Shown one piece after another: positions 1-6,915 of a stretch of 8,826 nucleotides of DNA. Made by a program: the position numbers and the translations under genes. A model generated the notes under the pieces. That model was not told the origin of the DNA, searched no databases, and saw only the letters and a list, made by a program, of their open reading frames with translations. This stretch comes from Gallionellales bacterium UBA7399 (GTDB lineage: Bacteria; Pseudomonadota; Gammaproteobacteria; Burkholderiales; Gallionellaceae). Numbering within the stretch: position 1 is the stretch's first letter; every line of letters begins with the position of its first letter. Location: contig DKNB01000067.1 in assembly GCA_002470125.1 (NCBI GenBank), positions 5,996 to 14,821 on the forward strand, given 5' to 3'.

Positions 1-888
1 TTTTGACCTGCGGTTTGTAGGCTCTTGTGTGGCTTCTGGTCGTTCCGGTAGTGTGGGTAATGTAGACAGTATCAGTAGTTGACGTTGTTTATCTACGCCA
101 GCAATTGGCGTACATAGGACGCGTGCGAATGGATAGGCGGGGTCGCGCTCTACGCGGGTGACTTTGGCCACAGGCAGACCAACCGGGTAGACACCATCGA
201 TACCGGAGGTAACTAGTAGGTCACCCTCCTGGATATCGGCGCTGATCGACGTGTACCGTAGAATTAACTCTCCGGTATCACCAGATCCAAAAATTAATGT
301 ACGTAGGCCATTGCGTAGTATCTGCACGGGCACGGTATGATTTTTATCGGTGATGAGCGTGACCTCACTCATCCGTGGATAAACACGCGTTACCTGACCT
401 ACGATGCCGTTGTCATCCATAACCACTTGCCCGGTCAATACGTTTGCCAGCGCACCCTTGTCTAGCAATACCTTGCGGTTGACGATATTCCGTTCTGTAT
501 AAATAATTTCGGCTAGCTGCATTGTGTAGTCTGTACGTTGCTGTAACGCAAGGAGGCTACGTAAGTGCTGGTTGTCCGCCTCCAATACCTGCAGTTGCTT
601 GAGTTGAGCGGCGTCCAGGGTGTGTAGTTGGCGTAACTCAGCATTGCTGCTAATTAACCTGTTGTGGATAGTAAAAAAATTGTCGATCTCTTGCCATAAC
701 TTGCCGGGCATGATGACCAGTTGCTGCAGGGGGTTGGTTAAAAGGGAGAGCTTGGTGCGTGTGAATTCTAGATATTTATACTGAGAGTCAATAAATAACA
801 GCACTAGCGACAGCAGTCCGAAAAATATTAGCCGAACTGTGGGGGAGAATTTATTACTGCTATATCTTGCGCTGCTTGACGAATTCAC
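1..888 (-). CDS. mreC: Rod shape-determining protein MreC (3' end outside window)
   Basis: MreC is the bitopic inner-membrane protein of the elongasome; its periplasmic domain links MreB filaments and MreD to the PBP2/RodA wall-synthesis machinery. The frame is open for 296 codons to the left edge. Visible in order: a short cytoplasmic N-terminus, one membrane helix at about residues 18-34 (VRLIFFGLLSLVLLFID), a coiled-coil-like segment at about 70-116, then the beta-rich MreC core with the family patterns around KVLLDKGA (139-146), DDNGIVGQV (158-166) and TSGIDGVYPVGLPV (227-240). The last visible residues are a Pro/Glu-rich tail, so little is probably missing. The start is GTG, chosen because it gives the usual short segment before the helix, has an AAGGA eight bases upstream, and an in-frame stop lies a little further upstream. 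It follows mreB on the same strand after 114 bases. Identity is firm; the exact C-terminus is unseen. Confidence 0.96.
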   Translation of the reverse strand, partial: MNSSSSARYSSNKFSPTVRLIFFGLLSLVLLFIDSQYKYLEFTRTKLSLLTNPLQQLVIMPGKLWQEIDNFFTIHNRLISSNAELRQLHTLDAAQLKQLQVLEADNQHLRSLLALQQRTDYTMQLAEIIYTERNIVNRKVLLDKGALANVLTGQVVMDDNGIVGQVTRVYPRMSEVTLITDKNHTVPVQILRNGLRTLIFGSGDTGELILRYTSISADIQEGDLLVTSGIDGVYPVGLPVAKVTRVERDPAYPFARVLCTPIAGVDKQRQLLILSTLPTLPERPEATQEPTNRRSK

Positions 889-896
889 TGTGGGCG

Positions 897-901
897 TCCT
901 T
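897..901 (-). promoter_or_regulatory. Ribosome binding site of mreC
   Basis: AAGGA on the minus strand lies eight bases before the GTG at 888-886. There is no ATG in this frame between the upstream in-frame TAA and the membrane helix, so this site decides the mreC start. Confidence 0.75.
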
Positions 902-1002
902 GTCGTGCCTATCCCATCTGGACTGCGCTGACAAACGTAGGTTTACCTGGCGACCCCACCTTGCGCATCTGCTTAGTGGTGTTCGCGCGCTATTAAATTT
1001 TC

Positions 1003-2046
1003 CTAGTCGTCACTAAAGATGCTGCTGTTTTGGTCCATGTAGTCGAGCGCCTTGCCGGAACCACGAACCACACAGGTAAGGGGATCCTCGGCGATCAATA
1101 CAGGCAGGCCCGTTTCCTCTGCCAGCAGCCGATCAATGTCACGCAGCAGCGCACCACCACCAGTGAGAACCATACCCCTCTTGGATATATCTGATCCCAG
1201 CTCTGGAGGGGTTTGTTCGAGCGCGACCTTGACCGCAGTGACGATGTTATTGAGTGGTTCGGTAAGGGCCTCTAGAATTTCGTTACTGGAGAGGGTGAAG
1301 GTGCGCGGCACTCCTTCTGCCAGATTGCGCCCAACTACCTCCATTTCACGCACCTCGCTGCCTGGGAAGGCTGAGCCGATTGACTTCTTGATTTGTTCTG
1401 CGGTGGATTCGCCAATTAGCATGCCGTAGTTGCGACGAACGTAGTTGATGATGGCTTCATCGAACTTATCGCCACCGACCCGTACCGAACCGGCATACAC
1501 CGTGCCACCAAGTGAGATCACTCCCACCTCTGTGGTACCGCCACCGATATCTACCACCATCGAGCCGCTGGGCTCATCTACTGGTAGATTGGCGCCAATT
1601 GCGGCTGCCATGGGCTCTTCAATGAGCTCGACTCTGCGTGCACCGGCGCCGTAAGCTGATTCTCGGATAGCACGTCGCTCTACTTGGGTGGAACCGCACG
1701 GCACGCAAATGACGATACGTGGACTGGGGCTAAAAATGCTGGACTTGTGCACTCGCTTGATGAACTGCTTGAGCATTTGTTCGGTGATAGTAAAGTCAGC
1801 GATTACGCCGTCCCGCATCGGGCGGGTGACAGTGATGCCGGTCGGTGTGCGCCCGAGCATCTTTTTGGCCTCTACGCCAACATGCAGAATCATTTTTTTT
1901 GTGTTCGAACCACCCCCGGTGCGGATGGCCACCATAGACGGTTCATCAAGAACGATACCCTTGCCGCGCGCCCATATTAAGGTGTTCGCGGTACCCAGAT
2001 CTATCGCAAAGTCGTTAACAAAGTAGTTGTTAAAAAATCTAAACAT
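1003..2046 (-). CDS. mreB: Rod shape-determining protein MreB (bacterial actin)
   Basis: MreB is the actin-like ATPase that forms membrane-bound filaments and orients lateral peptidoglycan synthesis. The 347-residue length is normal for the family. Nucleotide-binding signatures are all present: phosphate-1 loop DLGTANT (16-22), phosphate-2 loop VVDIGGGTTEVG (164-175) and adenosine motif LTGGGALL (294-301); the conserved EEP at 143-145 marks the catalytic region. The N-terminus MFRFFNNYF has the amphipathic character of the MreB membrane-targeting segment. The ATG is preceded by TAGGA about seven bases upstream. It is the first gene of the minus-strand mre operon, with mreC downstream, and is transcribed divergently from gatC. 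The stop is TAG. The segment at about 43-52 (TGGGSNTKKM) lies in a region that varies between MreB proteins; nothing catalytic looks altered. Identity is certain. Confidence 0.99.
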   Translation of the reverse strand: MFRFFNNYFVNDFAIDLGTANTLIWARGKGIVLDEPSMVAIRTGGGSNTKKMILHVGVEAKKMLGRTPTGITVTRPMRDGVIADFTITEQMLKQFIKRVHKSSIFSPSPRIVICVPCGSTQVERRAIRESAYGAGARRVELIEEPMAAAIGANLPVDEPSGSMVVDIGGGTTEVGVISLGGTVYAGSVRVGGDKFDEAIINYVRRNYGMLIGESTAEQIKKSIGSAFPGSEVREMEVVGRNLAEGVPRTFTLSSNEILEALTEPLNNIVTAVKVALEQTPPELGSDISKRGMVLTGGGALLRDIDRLLAEETGLPVLIAEDPLTCVVRGSGKALDYMDQNSSIFSDD

Positions 2047-2099
2047 AACAAATCCTAAGAGTGGATAAAGCCTGCCATTGGCCTGTAAAAAAATTAGTC

Positions 2100-2128
2100 T
2101 GGCAATGCTATTAATGATAACCTATTAA
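2100..2128 (+). promoter_or_regulatory. Candidate sigma-70 promoter for gatCAB
   Basis: TGGCAA (2100-2105) and TATTAA (2123-2128) are 17 bases apart, with gatC starting 27 bases downstream of the -10. The -35 is poor and the -10 fair. It overlaps the candidate mreB promoter on the other strand, so the two would compete. A promoter is required somewhere in 2047-2155 because gatC has no upstream gene on its strand, but the exact boxes are uncertain. Confidence 0.25.
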
Positions 2129-2142
2129 GCTGACTAATTTAA
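2114..2142 (-). promoter_or_regulatory. Candidate sigma-70 promoter for mreB
   Basis: On the minus strand TTAAAT (2142-2137) and TATCAT (2119-2114) are 17 bases apart; the -10 hexamer matches TATAAT at five of six positions, while the -35 is weak. Transcription would begin near 2107, leaving a leader of about 60 bases before mreB. This is inferred by eye and the region is AT-rich, so chance matches are likely. Confidence 0.3.
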
Positions 2143-2155
2143 AGAAATTTAGCCC

Positions 2156-2443
2156 ATGTCGCTCAGTATTGGTGATGTTTATAAGATTGCTCGGTTAGCT
2201 CGCCTAGGAATGACTGAACAGGAAGCGGAGGAGGCGCATACCCAGCTATTAAGTATTTTTAGTCTGATCGCCGAAATGCAGGCTGTCGATACTACCGGTA
2301 TCTTGCCGATGTCACACGCCCAGGATTTGACTCAGCGTTTGCGTGAGGACGTGGTCACAGAAAAAGATCAGCGAGAGTTATTTCAGTCCACCACTTCACA
2401 CATCAAGAATGGATTGTACCTGGTGCCCCAGGTTATCGAATAG
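2156..2443 (+). CDS. gatC: Asp-tRNA(Asn)/Glu-tRNA(Gln) amidotransferase subunit GatC
   Basis: GatC is the small subunit that wraps around the GatA-GatB interface and stabilises the heterotrimer. At 95 residues it has the family length. The N-terminal helix carries the typical pattern VYKIARLARLGMTEQEAEE, followed by the LLSIFSLIAEMQAVDTTGI segment and a C-terminal REDVV...YLVPQVIE that matches the usual GatC end. The ATG start fits family N-termini (MSLSIGDV). No strong Shine-Dalgarno sequence precedes it; only an A-rich AAAGAAA stretch lies 9-15 bases upstream. It is the first gene of gatCAB, with gatA 18 bases downstream, and diverges from mreB. The stop is TAG. Confidence 0.97.
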   Translation: MSLSIGDVYKIARLARLGMTEQEAEEAHTQLLSIFSLIAEMQAVDTTGILPMSHAQDLTQRLREDVVTEKDQRELFQSTTSHIKNGLYLVPQVIE

Positions 2444-2461
2444 TTATACTGTCCTAAGACC

Positions 2462-3922
2462 ATGATTAACTTTAGTTTGTTACAGTTGGGCGATGCGTTG
2501 CGCAGCAAAAAAATTTCTAGCGTTGAGCTGACTCAGCTGTATCTAGATCGCATTGCCGCGCTTAATCCAGAGCTCAACGCCTACATTACGGTCAACGAAG
2601 AAATGACTTTGGCTCAGGCTCGCGCAGCCGATGCTCAACTAAAGCAGGGCGAGGGGGGTGCTCTCACGGGGATCCCCGTCGCCCAAAAAGACATCTTCTG
2701 TGCCGCGGGCTGGCGTACCACTTGCGGCTCGAAAATGTTGTCCAACTTTGTGTCCCCATACGACGCACATGTGATCGAGCAATTCAATCGAGCCGGTGCT
2801 GTGAATCTGGGTAAAACCAACATGGATGAGTTTGCCATGGGTTCGAGCAATGAAACCTCGTACTTTGGCATCGTTAAAAATCCGTGGAATCACAAGACCG
2901 TACCCGGGGGTAGCTCTGGCGGCAGTGCGACGGCCGTGGCGGCACGCCTGTGTGCGGCGGCCACAGGTACCGATACCGGTGGATCGATTCGTCAGCCGGC
3001 GGCACTATGTGGGATTTCTGGCTTGAAGCCAACATATGGGGTGGTATCTCGTTATGGCATGATTGCCTTTGCCTCTAGCCTGGATCAGGCTGGGCCGATG
3101 GCTCATAGTGCAGAGGATTTGGCGTTGCTGCTGAACGTGATGGCTGGCTTCGATGAACGCGACTCCACCAGCATAAAATGTGAAACTACGGATTACGCGC
3201 AAGACTTAAGTAAGCCGTTGAGTGGTCTACGTATTGGTCTACCAAAGGAATTTTTTGCGGCGGGCTTGGGTGCGGATGTTGCGCGGGCAATCGAGGCCTC
3301 CATCGCTGAATACAGAAAGTTGGGCGCCACGGTGGTGGATGTTAGCCTACCCAACTCTCGCCTATCGATACCAGTTTACTATGTGCTCGCTCCGGCGGAG
3401 GCGTCCAGCAACCTGTCGCGATTCGATGGCGTGAGGTACGGTTACCGTGCGCCGGAATACACCAACCTTGCTGACATGTATGAGAAGTCTCGTGCGCAGG
3501 GATTTGGTGAGGAGGTCAAGCGGCGCATCATGATTGGCACGTACGTGCTGTCACATGGCTACTACGATGCCTATTACCTACAGGCACAAAAAATTCGTCG
3601 TCTGATTGCGCAAGATTTTTCTGATGCGTTTAAGCAGTGCGATGTCATCATGGGTCCCACTACCCCGACCACCGCATTTAATTTGGGTGAGAAGGGTGAT
3701 GATCCGGTACAGATGTACCTTTCCGACATTTACACTATCGCGGTGAACCTTGCGGGTTTGCCGGGCATGTCTATTCCTGCAGGGCTTGGCGACAGTGGCA
3801 TGCCCATTGGTTTACAGATTATTGGAAACTATTTCGACGAGGCGCGCATGCTGAATGTGGCACACCAGTATCAGCAGGTTACCGATTGGCACACTCGTAT
3901 GCCGCAGCATGTTAAGGCGTAA
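2462..3922 (+). CDS. gatA: Asp-tRNA(Asn)/Glu-tRNA(Gln) amidotransferase subunit GatA
   Basis: GatA is the glutaminase subunit: it hydrolyses glutamine and passes ammonia through the complex to GatB. The 486-residue protein belongs to the amidase-signature family. The Ser-cisSer-Lys catalytic triad can be read directly: Lys76 in VAQKD, cis-Ser151 in PGGSSGGS and nucleophile Ser175 in DTGGSIRQPA; these are each offset by three from the residues known in Staphylococcus aureus GatA (79, 154, 178). The C-terminal part has the usual GPTTPTTAF and LPGMSIPAG motifs (about residues 399-440). The start MINFSLLQLGDAL aligns with normal GatA N-termini, although the ribosome binding site is poor (TAAGA just before ATG), which suggests translation helped by the closely preceding gatC. 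The next gene, gatB, begins 12 bases after the stop. The enzyme appears intact and active. Confidence 0.98.
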   Translation: MINFSLLQLGDALRSKKISSVELTQLYLDRIAALNPELNAYITVNEEMTLAQARAADAQLKQGEGGALTGIPVAQKDIFCAAGWRTTCGSKMLSNFVSPYDAHVIEQFNRAGAVNLGKTNMDEFAMGSSNETSYFGIVKNPWNHKTVPGGSSGGSATAVAARLCAAATGTDTGGSIRQPAALCGISGLKPTYGVVSRYGMIAFASSLDQAGPMAHSAEDLALLLNVMAGFDERDSTSIKCETTDYAQDLSKPLSGLRIGLPKEFFAAGLGADVARAIEASIAEYRKLGATVVDVSLPNSRLSIPVYYVLAPAEASSNLSRFDGVRYGYRAPEYTNLADMYEKSRAQGFGEEVKRRIMIGTYVLSHGYYDAYYLQAQKIRRLIAQDFSDAFKQCDVIMGPTTPTTAFNLGEKGDDPVQMYLSDIYTIAVNLAGLPGMSIPAGLGDSGMPIGLQIIGNYFDEARMLNVAHQYQQVTDWHTRMPQHVKA

Positions 3923-3934
3923 GGGGATCATGTT

Positions 3935-5389
3935 ATGAAGTGGGAAATTGTTATCGGACTGGAGGTGCATGCGCAACTCTCGACGAGTAGCAAGATATTT
4001 TCCGGTGCTTCAACTGCATTTGGCGCAGAAGCCAATACACAAGCTTGCGCGGTAGATTTGGCGCTGCCTGGCGTGCTACCAGTTCTGAATCGCGGTGCGG
4101 TCGAGCGCGCCATCAAGTTTGGGCTTGCGGTGGGCGCCCATATCGCGCCACGCTCTGTGTTTTCACGTAAGAATTATTTTTACCCGGACCTACCGAAAGG
4201 CTACCAGATCAGCCAGTTTGATTTGCCGATCATTGGCCAGGGCGCGCTAACTATCTGCGTTCCAGAAACGACTACAGAAAAGGCTTATGAGAAGTTGGTG
4301 CGCCTGACTCGTGCACATCTCGAGGAGGATGCGGGGAAGTCACTGCATGAAGATTTCCGTGGTATGACGGGTATCGACTTAAATCGTGCTGGCACTCCTT
4401 TGCTGGAGATCGTCTCGGAGCCTGACATGCGCTCTGCCACGGAGGCAGTAATCTACGCCAAGATGCTACACACCTTGGTGCGATGGATTGGTATCTGTGA
4501 TGGCAATATGCAGGAAGGCTCACTCCGCTTTGACGCAAACGTCTCCGTGCGTCGCCCCGGTGCTGAGCTAGGTGCGCGTCGTGAGATCAAGAATTTAAAC
4601 TCCTTTCGTTTTTTGCAGCAAGCGATCGAATACGAGGCGCAGTGGCAGATAGACACTCTGGAGGCCGGTGGCAAAGTTCAGCAGGCAACCGTACTGTTTG
4701 ACTCGGACAAGTGTGAGACTCGCGCTATGCGCAGCAAGGAGGACGCACACGATTACCGCTACTTCCCTGACCCCGACCTACTGCCGGTGGCGATCGATGC
4801 TGACTGGATCGAGCGGGTGCGGAAGACATTGCCAGAACTGCCGCTGGCCAAGCGAGCTCGATACGTTGCTGACCTAGATCTCTCCGCCTATGATGCTGAC
4901 ACCCTGACCTCATCGCGAGAGATGGCGGATTTATTTGAGGCAACACTGAGCGAGGTTCCAGGGGAGGCTAAGTTATGTGCCAACTGGCTGATGGGTGATG
5001 TAAGTGCCTCGTTAAACCGTGAAGATCGTGACGTAGCGCACTGTCCGATCTCGCCGCAACAGCTGGGGGGCGTGCTCAAGCGTATTGTGGATGGGACCAT
5101 CTCCAATTTCGCCGCCAAAGAGGTATTCAAGACGCTCTGGAGTGAAGGTGGTGATCCCGACGTGATTATTGAAGAAAAGGGACTGAAGCAGATTTCCGAT
5201 GTGGGCACGCTAGAGGCTATGATAGATAAAATTATTGCCGACAATGCAGCTCAGGTTGCTGAGTATCGTAGCGGCAAGGAAAAAGTGTTTGGATTCTTTG
5301 TGGGCCTTGCTATGAAGGCCAGCAAGGGAAGCGCCAATCCTGCCCAGATGCAAGAAATCCTAAAGCGCAAGCTATCGAATCAGAAGTAA
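3935..5389 (+). CDS. gatB: Asp-tRNA(Asn)/Glu-tRNA(Gln) amidotransferase subunit GatB
   Basis: GatB binds the misacylated tRNA, activates the Glu (or Asp) side chain with ATP and amidates it with ammonia from GatA. At 484 residues it is full length. The cradle domain begins with WEIVIGLEVHAQL (3-15), contains the signature PDLPKGYQISQ (84-94), GTPLLEIVSEPD (153-164), DANVSVR (200-206) and the conserved KEDAHDYRYFPDPDL (268-282). The helical and YqeY-like tail domains follow, ending in the typical FGFFVGLAMKASKG segment (452-465). The ATG has AAGGGG eight bases upstream, in the 12-base gap after gatA. An earlier ATG at 3930 meets a stop after one codon. No glutaminyl- or asparaginyl-tRNA synthetase gene is in the window, so whether one or both amidations are needed cannot be decided here. 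It converges with the SDR gene 21 bases away. Confidence 0.98.
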   Translation: MKWEIVIGLEVHAQLSTSSKIFSGASTAFGAEANTQACAVDLALPGVLPVLNRGAVERAIKFGLAVGAHIAPRSVFSRKNYFYPDLPKGYQISQFDLPIIGQGALTICVPETTTEKAYEKLVRLTRAHLEEDAGKSLHEDFRGMTGIDLNRAGTPLLEIVSEPDMRSATEAVIYAKMLHTLVRWIGICDGNMQEGSLRFDANVSVRRPGAELGARREIKNLNSFRFLQQAIEYEAQWQIDTLEAGGKVQQATVLFDSDKCETRAMRSKEDAHDYRYFPDPDLLPVAIDADWIERVRKTLPELPLAKRARYVADLDLSAYDADTLTSSREMADLFEATLSEVPGEAKLCANWLMGDVSASLNREDRDVAHCPISPQQLGGVLKRIVDGTISNFAAKEVFKTLWSEGGDPDVIIEEKGLKQISDVGTLEAMIDKIIADNAAQVAEYRSGKEKVFGFFVGLAMKASKGSANPAQMQEILKRKLSNQK

Positions 5390-5410
5390 TACCATTCCCG
5401 GCATAACAAT

Positions 5411-6181
5411 CTATGTGGACTGCTTGCGCGGCTTGCGCCCGGCTCGTGAAAATAAAGCATCGTACAGCCGGTCGGGTAGTAGTTTGAGCATGCGCCAGAC
5501 TAGTCCCATTTGCCACGGCACTACCGTAAACGATCTGCCTGAGTGAATTGCCGACGCAACACGATGCGCCGCTTTTTCGGCTGGTAAAATAAACGGCATG
5601 GTGTAGGGGTTGAGGGCGGTCATCGGCGTCCTAATGTAGCCCGGGCAGATGGTAATCGCACGTACCCCGCTACCATGTAATTCCACGCGCAGGCTTTCCA
5701 TGTAAGAGATTAGCGCTGCCTTGGATGCGCAGTAGGCGCCCGCCCCAGGGAGTCCGCGACAGCCAGCTACGCTAGCAATGCCAACCAATGAGCCATATCC
5801 AGCTTCGCGCATAGGAATAAGAAATGGTTGAAATGTTTTGACCGTGCCAAGCACGTTGGTGTCCATAATTTGCTGGAACACATCGATATCGTCGGCGTAC
5901 TCGGTTAGTGTGCCAATGCTGATACCTGCGTTGGCAATGACAATATGGGGGGCACCTACGTGCGTGATGAAATCTTGTGCAGCTGCTTGCATCGCGCTCG
6001 AGTCTCGAATATCGAGTGAGTAACGATGTACCTGCTGTGGCAGATGTCCAAAAAGTTTTTGTAGTAAGTCAGCGCGACGGGCGAGCACGCCGAGTTGCGC
6101 GCCTTGCTTGATGTAGTGATGGGCCAGAGCTAACCCTAAGCCACTCGATGCGCCGCTGATGACGACGCGTTGTGCGGTCAC
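5411..6181 (-). CDS. Classical short-chain dehydrogenase/reductase (SDR), substrate unknown
   Basis: A 256-residue NAD(P)-dependent oxidoreductase of the classical SDR type with a single Rossmann fold. The cofactor loop is SGASSGLG (9-16), the NAG motif is at 84-86, and the full catalytic tetrad is present: Asn109, Ser137, Tyr150 and Lys154 (in YCASK), with PG at 180-181. ARR at 34-36 after the second strand suggests, but does not prove, NADP preference. The C-terminus (about 221-256) is a hydrophobic/aromatic stretch, WQMGLVWRMLKLLP, followed by a basic tail rich in Arg and Lys, which may associate with membrane. The GTG start overlaps the dsbA stop (TAGTG), with GCAGG nine bases upstream, so translation is probably coupled to dsbA. 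No signal peptide is seen, so it should be cytoplasmic. It is the last gene of the argS cluster. Substrate cannot be told from sequence. Confidence 0.93.
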   Translation of the reverse strand: MTAQRVVISGASSGLGLALAHHYIKQGAQLGVLARRADLLQKLFGHLPQQVHRYSLDIRDSSAMQAAAQDFITHVGAPHIVIANAGISIGTLTEYADDIDVFQQIMDTNVLGTVKTFQPFLIPMREAGYGSLVGIASVAGCRGLPGAGAYCASKAALISYMESLRVELHGSGVRAITICPGYIRTPMTALNPYTMPFILPAEKAAHRVASAIHSGRSFTVVPWQMGLVWRMLKLLPDRLYDALFSRAGRKPRKQST

Positions 6182-6807
6182 TAATGTTTGCCTGCACGCT
6201 CTTTGCGTGCCTTGTCGATGAGGGCGTTTAGCACCCTGATGCTCTCATCTGGGCCCAGACCGCTGATCAGGTACTTGCCGTCTATGATGAGTGATGGTGT
6301 TCCGCGGATGGTGTAGGTTTGTGACAGTTGCTTGCTGCGCGTTACCATGCTCTGCATGGCAAAGGAGTTGTAGATTTCGCCAAACTTCTTGCGATCCACG
6401 CCACGCTGACCCACGAATTCTGTAATCTTAGCTTCATCGCTTAGGTCGATGTTGTTGATGTTCCATGCGTTGTATAGGTCGTCGTGCAACCGTTTCTGTT
6501 GTCCTAGTAATTCCAGTGTGTAATAGGTGCGCGCCATGGGCTCCCAGGCGTTATTGAAAATAGTTGGCACGTAAACAAATTCAACGTCCTTGGGTAACTT
6601 TTTTGCCCAGGTAGAAATGGCAGGGTGCATCTTGAAGCAATGCGAGCAGCCGTAAAAGAAAAATTCAAGCACTTCGATCTTGCCATCCTTGTGTGTTGGC
6701 TGGATGGTGCTCAGGATCTTGTAGTCCTTTCCCAGTTCTGGCTCAGCAAAGGTTTGGTTGGCACACAATAAAGCCAACATCACAAAAGCGTACTTAATGT
6801 ATTTCAT
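6181..6807 (-). CDS. dsbA: Periplasmic thiol:disulfide oxidoreductase DsbA
   Basis: DsbA oxidises cysteine pairs in exported proteins and is recycled by DsbB (not in this window). The 208-residue precursor starts with a signal peptide (KYIK, then a hydrophobic run) likely cleaved after Ala21 in TFA|EPE. The thioredoxin fold carries the active site FYGCSHC, with Cys54 and Cys57, and the cis-proline loop RGTP with Pro171. The dipeptide between the cysteines is Ser-His rather than the Pro-His of E. coli DsbA. The ATG has GGAG six bases upstream. It follows the SPOR gene after 87 bases that include most of one arm of a strong hairpin, and its TAG stop overlaps the GTG of the SDR gene. Cys15 in the signal sequence is not in a lipobox (preceded by Leu-Leu), so a lipoprotein form like that of Neisseria is unlikely. 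Confidence 0.97.
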   Translation of the reverse strand: MKYIKYAFVMLALLCANQTFAEPELGKDYKILSTIQPTHKDGKIEVLEFFFYGCSHCFKMHPAISTWAKKLPKDVEFVYVPTIFNNAWEPMARTYYTLELLGQQKRLHDDLYNAWNINNIDLSDEAKITEFVGQRGVDRKKFGEIYNSFAMQSMVTRSKQLSQTYTIRGTPSLIIDGKYLISGLGPDESIRVLNALIDKARKERAGKH

Positions 6808-6884
6808 GGCTGACTCCGCATCAAAAAAGTCGACATTAACAGGGTGTCGGCATCTGGTTAGTTAAACAGTACGATTCCTGCTTT

Positions 6885-6915
6885 ACCCCCATACTTACTG
6901 TGCAAGCATGGGGGT
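6885..6915 (-). other. Strong RNA hairpin over the stop codon of the SPOR gene
   Basis: Two 12-base arms, ACCCCCATACTT (6885-6896) and AAGCATGGGGGT (6904-6915), face each other across a 7-base loop. In the minus-strand transcript all 12 positions pair, one as a G-U wobble, including five consecutive C-G pairs. The TAA of the SPOR gene (6897-6895) sits at the loop edge. No T-run follows on either strand, so this is not a standard intrinsic terminator. It may protect a 3' end, mark an RNA-processing point or reduce read-through into dsbA; which of these is inference. Confidence 0.6.

Noticed and set aside
909..968. A 19-codon ATG frame on the minus strand between mreB and mreC, ending 20 bases before the mreC GTG.
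   Set aside because: It has no clear ribosome binding site, no recognisable sequence and a length expected by chance; a regulatory upstream ORF cannot be supported without comparison to relatives.
1052..1429. A 125-codon plus-strand frame antisense to mreB.
   Set aside because: It lies wholly inside mreB on the opposite strand, its composition mirrors the mreB codons, and it shows no domain.
2062..2089. TTTACA / TATCCA pair 16 bases apart, reading toward mreB.
   Set aside because: Transcription would start at the mreB Shine-Dalgarno itself and remove it, so a functional promoter for translated mreB is unlikely.
6763..6765. Cys15 in the DsbA signal peptide as a possible lipoprotein cysteine.
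   Set aside because: The residues before it are Ala-Leu-Leu, which do not fit a lipobox (Gly, Ala or Ser needed just before Cys); Ala21 gives a normal signal peptidase I site.
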